Shown piece by piece: positions 50,312 through 60,833 of a DNA stretch of 64,000 bases (the stretch's first letter is position 1; every line of letters begins with the position of its first letter). Under the pieces are notes generated by a model that was not told the DNA's origin, made no database searches, and was given only the letters and a program-made list of their open reading frames with translations. Origin of the DNA: Drosophila pseudoobscura (taxonomy: Eukaryota; Arthropoda; Insecta; Diptera; Drosophilidae); the NCBI RefSeq assembly GCF_009870125.1, contig NC_046680.1, positions 4,464,001-4,528,000 of the forward strand. The letters run 5' to 3'. Both the position numbers and the translations under genes were made by a program.

Positions 50312-53300
50312 TGTCTTTATCGTCATTGTCTTTATCGTCTTCTTCTTCGTCTTCGTCATCGTTATCTTCATTGTCTTTGTTCCCATCTTCGTCATCGTCA
50401 TCATCATCCTCATTATTATTGTCGTCATCATCGTCATTTTCATTGTCCTCATCATTATCCTCATCATTATCCTCATCATTATCCTCTACATCATTATCGT
50501 TGTCTTCATCATTATCGTCATCGGCGTCTTCGTCGTCATTATCTTTATCATCCTTATCTTCATCATCGTCGTTATCGTCATCGTTATCCTCATCATCATT
50601 CTCTTCTTCGTCGTCATCGTTCTCTGCCTCATCCTCATCCCCATTTTCATCATTTTTATCGTCATCCTCATCCTCTTCATCTTCATCACCATTTTCATCA
50701 TCATCGTCATCCCCATTTTCATCCTCTTCATCTTCATCACCATTTTCGTCATCCCCATTTTCATCATCATCCTCATCGTCATCCCCGTTTTCTTTATCAT
50801 CTTCATCCTCTTCGTCGTTTTCGTCATCCCCATCAGTAACTTTTCTCTTATTATCATCGTCATCGTCGTCGCCTTCGTCATCGTCACCATTTTCGTCATC
50901 GTCATTTTGTCGTTTGGGCTTTCGCAATCTCTGCTTTCGAATCGCTAGCTGGAGACGCCTCAATCTCTCCCGCTTATCCTCATCGCTCTCTTTGGGATAG
51001 CTCAATTTAACAATCTTTTCATCACTTCCATCGTCTTCATCGTTGCCTATATCGAAAAGTTTCATTACGTTTTGCACTTTGACATGGCAATAAACGGGAA
51101 GATGATCTTTGGGTATGTCCATCTTTTAAGTATGCTAGTTTTTTGGGACTCATGTACCTACATATGTACATATGTAGTTCAATTGATTCGGTACTGAATG
51201 TTTGGCTTATGAGCGTGAGTTAGAAAGCAGAGAACACATTTGGAACAAGAACGCTTACTCTTTTGATTGATTAACCACTGCAGCACTCGATTTTCATTTT
51301 TGAGATTACCTAAAATTGAGTAAAAGTCAGATGCAAAATCCTTTAGTTGTTACAGAGTTATATATATTGCAAGGTGTCTATTTACCATCATACATGATCG
51401 GGACTCCAGTCTCGTAGTAGACCAAAGCTGGGAATGCGAAAATGCCAATCTCATGGGCCAGCTTAACATCGTTTGATTTGACAAACTGAATGCCATGCTT
51501 ATCGGTGTCGTCGTCGATATTCTCAAGCTCATCCAAGATATCCGAGCACGATTCGCACTCGTCATCATCTGGGGAAGAATAAAATACCCAATAGTCAAAT
51601 ATTCCTTGGCAAAACTCCATTCAATTTAGTGTCTTACAGAAGAACACAGCCAGATGCTCAACATCGTTGATCAGGACCTGCAGGGTCTTACGATCGACAG
51701 ACTCAATGACATCAGCAGTAGACTCATGCAAATCGATAACCCATTCCAGAATTTCCTCTTCCTTCATCAGATCACCTGAACAAATAGATCAATAGATCGT
51801 TAAAATAATTTTTTGGGAGAATCATTTGGTTAATTTACCGGTGTAAATTGTTCTAAACTTATGTCTATAAAATGCAAGTGCCGGCAGACCGGGCAAATCG
51901 TATTCCTTATCAATATCGTCGTCGGATGTCTTGACAAAGTCGATGTCTTTTTCCTCGCACTCGTCATCGATGTTCTCCAATTCGTTGAGGATCTTCTGAG
52001 CCTTCTTATCTCCTTCGACATCTGTGGAAAAAGGGAAACGATAACTTGTTAGTCCAACAGTTTCTTAGAAGGATTTGATGCAAAGTAATTCTTACAGAAG
52101 AACACGACGACGTGGTCGTTTTCAGCCAAAATCTTATCCAGCATTTTCACATTGACCTCCTCGATCTTCCCGGGAATCTCGAGGGTCTCATCGTCGGTGA
52201 TCCAGGCCAACACTTCGTCCTCATCATCAAGATCTCCTGTGAAGTGCAGCGGATCACGGTTTCTGAAGAATACCAAACGTGGATAAGTCTTGACATTGTA
52301 TTTCTTGGCGACTCCGGTATCCTCAGTGGTAACGAAAATGATTCCAGCCTCGTCCAACTCATCGTCTATGGTCTCCAGGGCGTTCAGGGTGTGGTCGCAG
52401 GTCTCGCCCGGTTCGCAGGGACCCGTGAAGAAGACAACGACATATTCGTGCTCGTTGATCAGGTTGACGAGGATCTCATCGGTGACCTCCTCAATGGTGG
52501 CAGTCTTCTTCTGGACCAGCAGCCACTCCAGTACCTCATCCTCATTCATCAGATCGCCTTCGTAGAGGGCTGGGATTTTGTTCTCGAAGTAGATGAGGGC
52601 GGGCAAATGGTCGAGACCGTATTCCTTGGCTTCGGCGGCATTATCGATGCGCACAATGACAATTCCCTCTTTCTCTAGCTCATCGTCAATGTTCTCCAGC
52701 TCGTTGAGAATGCGCATGTCCTGCTTATCGTCCTTGTCATCTGTAGAAAGAGAAAGAAAAGAGATTTATTATCGATAAGGATAGGGATAGGGATGAATGA
52801 TTTGTGGATAACTTACAGAAGATAACCGCCAGATGCTCGGTATTCTCGACCAGTTTGTCCTTCATTTCATCGGTGACTTCCGGAATCTCGGAATAGCGCT
52901 TCTGGTGGACCAACCAGCCAAGAAGCTCATCTTCTTTCATCAGATCACCCTCGTAGATGTGTGGAATGCCGCGCTCAAAGAGTACAATCGAGGGAATCTC
53001 ATCGATACCCCATTCTTTGGCCTCCTTGTCATCATCGATCTTGACAAAGGCAATATCATTCTGATCGCACTCATCGTCGATGTTTTCCAATTCTGCGAGG
53101 ATTTTCTGTGATTTCTTTTGGTCTTTGTCGTCTGCGAAGATGATTACAGAAAGGGTTAATCGAGTGCTCTTGGATATAGTTTTGTTAGCTATCGAAGGAA
53201 TAATCTATAAGGTGAAACTAAATGGAGCCTAGCTCAACTTGCAACTTGAAAAAGTACAAACTACTCGTAAATTTCTTTAGGGTTCTATGGAATCAAATAC

Positions 53301-56300
53301 ATATACCATTTCTGGGGCTTAGATTAAGTTGATTAGTTTTTGAAGCGCGCTTTTGAAAATGATTACTTGGAAGCACATCGAGCAGTCGGCCGATTGTTAC
53401 AACTACATCAGACACATCCCAGAGATACAACACAAAGTCTGTCGGATATACAATATCTACAGAGACGGGCGTGCCCAGGAATCCCGGCAGGTATCCCGGC
53501 ACAAGGTTGTGGATAGGGCAGGGGATGGGCCTGAAATCACTTACAGAAGAGCACAGCAACATGGGGCATTTTCTCAATGATCAAGTCCAACATTTCGTCG
53601 GTAATGTCCTCGATTTGATCGGAACTTGTTTGGTCTGTAAGCCACTTGAGGAGCTTCTCCTCGTCCTCCAGGTTGCCTTCGTAAATGGTTGGAATGCCTT
53701 TTTCAAAGTATATCAGCTTAGGAACTTTATTGATGCCATATTCAACGGCCTCCTCGGGATTGTCGATCTTCACGAAGGTAATGCCCAGGGCATCGCACTC
53801 GTCGTCAATGTTCTCGAGCTCTTCGAGCACCTTCTGGGACTTCTTGTCGTTGTTGTCGTCTGGAAAACAGCGTGTGAGCAAAATGTGTGGTGGGGTGGAG
53901 GTAGCGCCGCTTGGGCTCTATATGGATAATTGTGTGAATATTTACAGAACAGCACCGCAATGACGCGTCCTTCTTTGATCATTGTGTCGAGCATTTCGTC
54001 GGTGACATCCTCGATCTCATCGCGTTCCAACTGGCTCAACAGCCACTTCAGTATTTGTTCCTCATCCATGAGATCGCCGTCGTAAACGTTTGGAATTTCT
54101 TTTTCAAAGTAAACAATAGCCGGAATCTGACGATCGAATAGGTTTTTTTTATGAAACACATTTGCACCGATATCAACTGCAGTTTTGCTTCGTACCGAAT
54201 CGATTCCGTAATCGGCTGCCGCCTTGGCATCGTCGATTTTCACAAACTGAATGCCATGCTTGTCGCAGTCGTCGTCAATCTGTTCTAGCTCTTCTAACAC
54301 GGTCATCGAGTCGTCATTGCCGTGATCATCTGGAGGATTGATAGCACTCGGTTATCCATGCCATGCTCGATGGATGGGAAAAAAATCAATGTGATCTACA
54401 TACAGAACAGCACCACCAAGTTATCAATGTTGCTGATCAGCGTCGACAGCGTCTTGGATGTGACGTCTTCTATCACGTCGTCCTCGTCGCCCGTCGACTT
54501 ATTCTGCACCAACCACTCCAAGACATCCTCCTCACGCTGGAGTTCACCTGCAGGCGGCCAGACACAGTTGCGATGTTAACGACACAACGAATATCGATAC
54601 GTGCATGGGTTTATGTTTGTGTTCAAGATAAATGTGTGGGTGGGTGTGAGGAATGGAGGTCTAGGACTACGTGGTACCTTCGTAAATGATCGGAGTCTGG
54701 TGGCGGTAGTAGACCAGTGCAGGCAGACCGCCCAAGTTGTATTCATCGGCCAAGGCCTCGTCGTGTATTTTCACAAATCCGATGCCCAGCTGGTCAGCTT
54801 CGTCGTCGATATTCTCCAGCTCCTGCAGGGCCTTGGCGCACTTGCGGCACTGCTGCTTATCTACGTCGGTTGTTGGTTGTTTGGTTGATTGTTCGGTTGG
54901 TTGGTTGGAATGTTGGTTGGCATAAAATTTGTCAAACAAGAGATCATTAGGATCGGCTGGCTACGGGCTTAGAGTCTCGGACAGGGTGTGGGAGAACAAC
55001 GAATAACGAACAACTGGGCCTGGGGTGCAAGTGCATTCGCATGGATTTCTGGCTTTCGAGCTTCGAGTGGTTGGAAACATTCGCTGATTATGCGGCTGTA
55101 AGTTTTACAACTATCCTTACGGTTACGGTAGAGAGGTATCACATGCAAGGGAGCTATGGGAGCAAGTGGAAGCCATTTGGATCGTGCGGATATGTTACCC
55201 AATCCCAAAACCTGCCCACACGATTCGTTTATTTACACATTTTGTTTACACAGCCTCCCTCCCCTTCTCTGTCTGTGTGCAACCTGTTGCAAGATGCTTG
55301 TCTTGGTAACGGAAATCACCTCAACGGAGGGAAATAAAATCAAAAGAAATTCTCTAAAAGCTCTCTCTTTTGTGCCGTCTGTTCTGCCAGTTTCCCCACA
55401 TCTTGTTAACGTTTCTGTTTCGGTTTCTATATTCATCAATCTGTTCTCTCTGCGCCTTTAGCGAGCTTTCGCTTTGCCACCCCATGCTGCGTATACGTAA
55501 TATTTATTTCTGTTGATTTTCCCGTGAACTTGCGAATCTAATGGTCTTCTAATGGCTGCCTGGCTGCCTGTCTGCCTGTCTGCCACATTCTCCATCTACT
55601 CTTCTGGCTTCAATTCTGGAACAATTGATTGCCAATAATGCAGTCTGTGCAATCAGAGAAGAAACCACAAAAAGTCCACTGTCGTTTGGGTACGTTCGAG
55701 TGGGTGTCGCCATGATGACAAGGCCAATGCTCACACATTGGGCAGCGCAAATGTCTCATAATTTACTGCAAAGTGTTTGAAAAATCTCAAAAATTGTACA
55801 TTCTTATGGGACTCCGACTGTGGCTATGACAGTTTTGTTTTCGGTTCTATCTGCTTTCTTGCTGGTCCTCCGCTGCTCTTCTGCCTTCGCAGAGATGGGC
55901 AAATGTTGCACTTAACTAAAAATAGTGCAAGTCAGTCGGGAGGAGACTCGCGTATGCACACTATGTACCGATATATCTGTGTACATATATATATTATGTG
56001 CCACTGCATTTGGCTGCGACAACTAAAGATCTGCTGCCCATAATCATGCCACGCCGGCTCGCGCTCGTGTGGGGCATGTTGATGTATTGCTGTATGCAAA
56101 AGCAATTAAAACTGCTGTCTGTCTGCAGCCCCCGCCCGTGTGCCCCGGCACACTGCATTGCAGAGCCGGGGGCAGTTGGTGCCACGGGGGGCGGCACAAC
56201 AATGGGCCACAATTTCGTGTTCTCGTCTCACCTACATGTTGTTCGCATCAACGAGTATGCGATAAAAAAAAAAGAAAGCAAAAAATCCCTGTACGCCGTC

Positions 56301-59300
56301 TGCGTTTGATAAAAATACCTATAGATAGTGTAGCGGATACTACCAGATACACCCAAGCCTATACATAAATATATGTATGTGTGTATATTTGTGTGTAAAG
56401 ACCCACTCTATAGTTAGTTGTTTCAGAATCAAGCAAAAATAACAGCAGCAGCCGAGAGCAAAAAAAAGAAAGAAAAAAACCATTTTCTTGGCCGACCAAC
56501 TGCTTGAGTTTTCTATTTTTAACGCAAAAATTGTAGGTGGCTGTGTCGGACAGAGAGGGAACACAACAAAAAAGAAATAAATAAATAAATTCTCTATACT
56601 TTGTTGTTGGCCAAGATATAACCACGCTTGTGTGAGTGGGTCTATGCAAACACATACATATGTATGTATGTACGTACATATGTATATGCCAAGACTCTGC
56701 GGGCCTTAAATACGCCAATAAACTTATGTTTTTCTATACCAAGATTTCCTTCTTTTGTTCCAAAAATTTTGACAAGGCCATCACAATCAGAAGATCCTTG
56801 CATTTAAACATATATACATATGGATATATACGGATATGTATACTCGTATGAAACAGCCCACGTTTATTTCCCAGAATTTACGGCGAGCACATTATTTGAT
56901 TTGATTTCAATTGAAAATCATTTTTTCAATTATTTTGTTCCCGTTTGATTCTCCGTCAAATCTACCGACGTCTTGTCCGTCTTGCCCGCGTGGACTTGGG
57001 CTTCGATTGGGTGGGAGAACGGCGTAAGGGGGGTGATGGGAACGCAAACATAATCTGGCGCCGAGCCCAGACATTCATTTGCAGCGCTTCTGTTGTTGTA
57101 ATGTTTATTATTATACGTATACGTAATATTCGTGTCTGCGTTGGGAGATAGCAAACGTGAAAATGTACAAAATCCGTTCTACTAGCTGAAACTACTAACA
57201 CTTAGTCCCCCAATCTGAAGCGGCGGTAAGCTATGGGTTTCTTCAAGGATTTGTTGGAGAAAACTACTCATCCCCAGCATCCTTTGGCACTCCAAATGGT
57301 CCAAATGTTAGCAAGCATCGACACATTTCGACATTGACAAGTTATGTTGGTTATATGCATATAGTAGTTAGGATAGAGATAGACATATACATATACATAC
57401 ACGAGTACTATACATATTTACATATCATGGGTTCACGGTCATTTAGGCAGTATCTTTTCTAGTGCATTTTTTGGATTACTCGAGTCGGGGTCAATTATGA
57501 TGGAGGGGGAAATTTGAAAAATTTGTAAATGAATTAATTAGAGGAAACAAAGTTTCAAGGTAGAGGTAGAGTTGGCGGAAGAGGAGGAACAGACGATCTG
57601 GGGATCGTTGAGGATGCGCGAATAACTTACCCATAACCCGGGGCGGGCATGTTTCATGATCTGGACCTGCAGTCGTTCGATAAAATATATAGATAGATAA
57701 ATTTCGCGTATGTAATTTTGCTCAGACAGGGAGAGAAACACCGCCGGAATATATGAATATTCATATGGAGAGATATAGAAGTTAAGTTAAGTTTGCCGCC
57801 GGTTTTCTAGGGTTAGTCACAAGTTACATACGTATATATGGAGAGAGAGATATACAGATAGAGATAGAGACATATGCGTAAGTAGTAGTAGACATACAGA
57901 ATATACAGTATAGCTAGATATGTATGCGGTCTATACCTAAGTTGTATGCTTTTTAGTCACAAGAGAGCTAAACTGTTTGTGTACGCTAAAAACTGCAACT
58001 GCTTTGAAAAGAGAACATCATCAAGTCAAAATTCCACCAATAGATTTGGTCAAAAATATAGATATATAGAAGTATTCATGTTTATATGTTTGCATATATG
58101 TGAATCAAGGTCAGGCAGACTTACAGAATAGGACGGCCACGAAGTCGGTGTCCTCGATGATCTTCTGCAATATCTTGGCATTGACCTCCTCGATGCGGTC
58201 GGGCAGATCCATGGCCTCCAGCGAGGTTAAAAAGTCGAGAACTCCCTCCTCGTCCATGAGATCGCCATCATAGATGATGGGCTCCTTCTCCCTGTGGGGG
58301 TTTTTTTTTCTTTGGGTTAGATCTCTGCAGCACCCAATGGGTCGGGATGGGGGTGGTGGTACCTACCTGAAGTAGGTGAGGGCGGGGAAGTTCTTGATGC
58401 CATATTGTTTTGCTAGTCGTTTGTCGTTGATTTTCACAAAGTCCACACCGAAGGAGTCGGTGTCATCGTCGATTTTTTCGAGTTCCGCTAAAACCTTATC
58501 ACAGGTCACACAGCTGCGCGCATCTGAAAGCATCCAATAAGGGAATATTTCAATATATGAATAACCTGGCTGCCAGACAAGATCAGATAGAGATACCAAC
58601 ATCAATTGACAGGCAGCAACTGTCGCGTGTGACGCCAGAAGCAAAAGCAGAAGCAGAACCACGACGACGACCACGACCACAAGCAGAAGCAGAAACAGAA
58701 CCAAATGCCCCAGAGATTATTCATGCCTATATTAGATGGAGGATGCATCATCATCATCATCATTAGTATAGGGCGGAGGTAGCGACAGTGGCAGTGGCAG
58801 AGGCAGAGGCAGAAGCAGTCTGAATGAATGAAATGAAATGACAGCAGAGCCAGAGCAATTCGTTGCTATTAATTCGGGCAACAACTGCCGACAAATATGC
58901 TAAAATTGCAAAATTAATTCATAAAATTGTGGTGCAGCGGCCGCTATTAGTGAAGCACACAAAGACAGAGCCCAATGTTGGCCAATGTCTCTTTAAGTGC
59001 TTCGGGTGGTTGCACGCCAGACCAGGCCGAAAAAATCGCATTACACAATCTGCACGGATCTCGTACTGAATAAACAATGTTCTAATATTTGGATGTACAC
59101 GCGCTATGTGGGTATCCATTGGAGGCGATCCCTCACCGCTTGAAAAGTAATCGAAAAGCACAAACTTACGGCGCCTAAATGGGCACCCAAATTTACGGAG
59201 CAGATGCAAATATTACGTATACGCTGAAGAATTAATCGATTCGATTTGTAAGCGTTGCAGGAAGTCTGCTCGAATCGGATGGGAATCGGGTTGGGGGTCT

Positions 59301-60833
59301 GTTCCGAGTGCTTTCACAACGGATTGCAATAACATTAATAGCGTTTATCTGAACAAACAATAAACACAAATAGCGGATCTCTAGAATTCGTTTCGAATTT
59401 TCACCGTTCTCCGATTTGATTACCGCCGAACCGACAGCATTTAATGAGCTGCCATTGGCGTAGATGTTCCATGATCGTTTTCGTTTGTTTGCCCAAGGCA
59501 TTGGGACACTGGCGTTGGGGGCTTTTGGATTTGAAATATTTTCATTGTCAACAATTATTTTTGGAATTGCCGCCAATGCTACCGAAATATATAAGCGATC
59601 TGCGAGGTATATGTATACATGTGTATAATTAGCTATCTATAGCAAGAGGTATTACACATTTTGTTTATTAACTTTGACATTGAAGAATTTAAAGTAATTA
59701 TAAGTTTAGTATTGGTTTTTGCCACACATTGGCAATTTGTTTATTACATTTTTTCATTGTCTATTGGTTTGACTGCCGGACAAATTGCTCAATTGGCTAT
59801 ATCCAGAGAAAGCAAACAGAAAGGTAATTTCTAGCCCCTAAAATAGATCGAACCTGTGTCGAACAAGAGCACGTTCATCTAGTTCTTGGGGGAATACTGA
59901 AAAAGGACAAAAACCTGTCGCCAACTGGAAGGAAATGAGAGTTTTGCGCGGTTTTTCACGGCAGTTTTCGTGCCAAAAGTTTGCGACAAATGCGAAAAGC
60001 TAAAGCATCAGGAAAAGTAGCAAACGCACGGGGGACAAATATACATACATATATACATACATATATACATATGTACATATATATGTATGTATAAAAAAAT
60101 GAAAAGCTGAAGCGAACGCAGAAACGAAGACGGCAAAGACGACGGCAATTTCTCACAGCCAAAAGCTATTTCTCTCTCATAAACAGAACGTTGAGATAGC
60201 GGACCAACGAGAACCAGATAGAAAAGGGGGAAGAAGGCACCGCAGACTTCAACTAGGAACATCGGAGGGGGGAACAAAAAATAAAAATAAAAAATTAACC
60301 AAATGAAAATCTCAGAAATTTCGTACAACGAATTTTTCACATATTTTCACTTGTATGTGAATGCTTTGAATTTTACTAGCGAAAATTTATATAATATGGC
60401 TGTTCTATTACTATTTCGAGTGGGGTCGCCTCGTATTAAAAGCTTGATGCCCGGACCGGACCGTTACTTGTTTCACATGGCACACCCACACACTCGCACG
60501 GTCACGCACACGCACAAGCACTTTCACACATATACATATACATAGATAGAAGCATAGCATAGATACATATGTACGGTGTATATCTGATCCGTATGGAAAG
60601 ACTGGGAGGCAGAGATCACACTTACACCAGAAAACGGCAACGTAATCCTTGTCGGCCAAGAGCTTCTCCAACTGCTTGGCATTGACCTCCTCGATGACGG
60701 CCTCTGGCTCAAGCGGCGCGGCGGCTGGCTGCGATCCTTTCTTGTTGTTAGCGCAATTCACATATCCGGGAAAACTCAGTGCCAGCAGAGCACACACGAG
60801 CAATGTCAGAGTCTTTAATCGGGTGAAAGTCAT
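40692..60833 (-). CDS. l(2)01289: Membrane-anchored polythioredoxin, 15 Trx repeats
   Basis: Probable PDI-like secretory-pathway protein; orthology to l(2)01289/CG9432 is from recalled synteny. Exons (minus): 60833-60626, 58523-58367, 58291-58125, 54860-54678, 54547-54404, 54329-54196, 54126-53946, 53859-53545, 53131-52817, 52740-52096, 52021-51839, 51775-51638, 51568-51386, 51309-51259, 51046-50171, 48731-48192, 45812-45681, 45454-45131, 45069-44881, 44813-44676, 44194-43964, 43193-43011, 42957-42826, 42013-41857, 41799-41633, 41573-41417, 41361-41195, 41122-40940, 40879-40692. All join in frame: 2255 residues, or 1766 without the three exons from 51309 to 48192. Residues 1-27 form a signal peptide (MTFTRLKTLTLLVCALLALS). 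Repeats follow the pattern EEVNxKxLxxLLxxxDYVAVFFY, CxxC, ELENIDDE, FVKIDD, P-A-L-V-Y-F, YEGDL, EExVLxWL. The C-terminus is one helix (FMYALIALALAFVIYTAFLL) and a Pro-rich cytosolic tail. An upstream ATG at 60863 was rejected because it would bury the signal peptide. Confidence 0.9.
43964..44194 (-). other. Ala/Gly-rich cassette exon with CDIC
   Basis: A 231-base phase-1 exon between modules 11 and 12. It starts NKTKCDICTSKAARKARLKK, continues into Ala/Gly/Ser-rich low complexity and ends EDGSAPF plus T, reproducing the F-plus-T end of a Trx exon. The junction to the preceding exon makes Trp rather than Tyr. The donor is a weaker GTATAG. Skipping it joins modules 11 and 12 cleanly. Confidence 0.65.
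44676..45812 (-). other. l(2)01289 Trx modules 10 and 11
   Basis: Exon 45812-45681 supplies a second-half module (GNLESNQEVFNWILEQ through DFLAVVF). Module 10 (45454-45131) is a single exon with KEDDPDSPRVLRHIELIDDE, no CxxC. Module 11 (45069-44881 and 44813-44676) has DSDECKQCPRVLVEVE, with CKQC intact. Its internal phase-1 junction splits Gly in YAG. Confidence 0.85.
45813..48191. other. Intron of l(2)01289
   Basis: About 2.4 kb with T-rich low complexity. No exon with the gene's TTC-T donor pattern was found inside. Confidence 0.5.
48192..48731 (-). other. Basic, Asp-run exon of l(2)01289
   Basis: A 540-base phase-1 exon giving DDECFYVGLGHDGHSAKRG, a CC pair in KPFQCCPTKLEKS, Ala/Pro/Lys-rich spacer, an 11-residue Asp run after NDDE (48379-48411 approximately), then Lys/Ser-rich SKQKSSKKSGKLNVKTG. 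It is not a thioredoxin fold by eye. It has the same splice phases as a first-half Trx exon, so it can replace or precede one. Confidence 0.75.
48732..50170. other. Intron of l(2)01289
   Basis: No exon recognised. It contains an 8-base tandem (CAGATATT, about six copies) at 49293-49340 and an AG-rich run near 49005. Confidence 0.5.
50171..51309 (-). other. Hyperacidic optional exons of l(2)01289
   Basis: A 51-base exon (51309-51259, ending VLQWLINQK) leads into an 876-base exon (51046-50171). The latter begins SNDEDDGSDEKIVKLSYPKE, passes a basic stretch (KRERLRRLQLAIRKQRLRKP), then gives roughly 200 residues that are almost only Asp, Glu and Asn, and ends GRLIDEI. It has no thioredoxin text. 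Codon use is nearly all GAT/GAC/GAA/GAG/AAT. The frame stays open for 320 codons, and reading past the donor stops after two more residues (NT), so intron retention would make a truncated, unanchored protein. Confidence 0.75.
51386..52021 (-). other. l(2)01289 Trx modules 8 and 9
   Basis: Module 8 (52021-51839 and 51775-51638) has VEGDKKAQKILNEL, no CxxC. Module 9 starts at 51568-51386 with DDECESCSDILDEL, an intact CESC, and ends MYDG. Its second half is supplied either by 51309-51259, which leads into the acidic exon, or directly by 45812-45681; both begin with a phase-1 Gly-Asn-Leu. Confidence 0.85.
52096..53859 (-). other. l(2)01289 Trx modules 4 to 7, internal introns lost
   Basis: Modules 4 (53859-53545) and 5 (53131-52817) are single exons of identical length, 315 bases, with DDNNDKKSQKVLEEL and DKDQKKSQKILAEL in place of CxxC. 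The next exon (52740-52096, 645 bases) encodes two modules in one block. The first lacks CxxC (DKDDKQDMRILNEL). The second has FFTGPCEPGETCDHTLNAL, a Cys pair five residues apart. All junctions remain phase 1 within the Tyr codon, so each exon stays removable. Confidence 0.87.
53946..54860 (-). other. l(2)01289 Trx modules 2 and 3
   Basis: Module 2 (54860-54678 and 54547-54404) has F-Y-K-Q-Q-C-R-K-C and a phase-1 internal intron splitting the Gly of YEG. Module 3 (54329-54196 and 54126-53946) has DHGNDDSMTVLEEL where CxxC should be, so it is redox-inactive. It is interrupted by a 69-base intron (54195-54127) that is a multiple of three and has no stop; removing it restores the family text DSIPAIVYFEKEIP. 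Confidence 0.85.
57631..57666 (-). other. Possible 36-base cassette microexon in l(2)01289
   Basis: Acceptor GACTGCAG and donor GTAAGTT bracket 36 bases. Phase 1 on both sides, it would insert CPDHETCPPRVMD between FVAVLF and KQQCRKC without changing frame, giving a C-x5-C comparable with CEPGETC in the double module at 52740-52096. A second acceptor 6 bases further in would give 30 bases, also in frame. The peptide resemblance favours a real or vestigial exon, but an accidental pair of sites is possible. Confidence 0.35.
58125..60833 (-). other. l(2)01289 signal peptide and first Trx module
   Basis: Three exons. The first ends VAVFW plus a T; the second begins by completing Tyr and gives ARSCVTCDKVLAELEKIDDD, so the active site reads W-Y-A-R-S-C-V-T-C, close to the PDI pattern F-Y-A-P-W-C-G-H-C. 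The internal intron (58366-58292) is phase 2, inside an Arg codon after LTYF. The third exon ends FVAVLF plus T, ready for the next module. Introns 1 and 3 are about 2.1 and 3.3 kb and hold only simple sequence and a possible microexon. Confidence 0.88.

Noticed and set aside
50059-51000. Ser-, Val/Ile- and His-rich plus-strand frames of 200-313 codons
   Set aside because: Triplet-repeat shadows of the acidic exon on the opposite strand.
51047-51122. Extension of the acidic exon upstream to the ATG at 51122
   Set aside because: The frame is open, but the acceptor at 51047-51048 is the only one giving the phase required by the preceding exon; an alternative first exon remains possible but unsupported.
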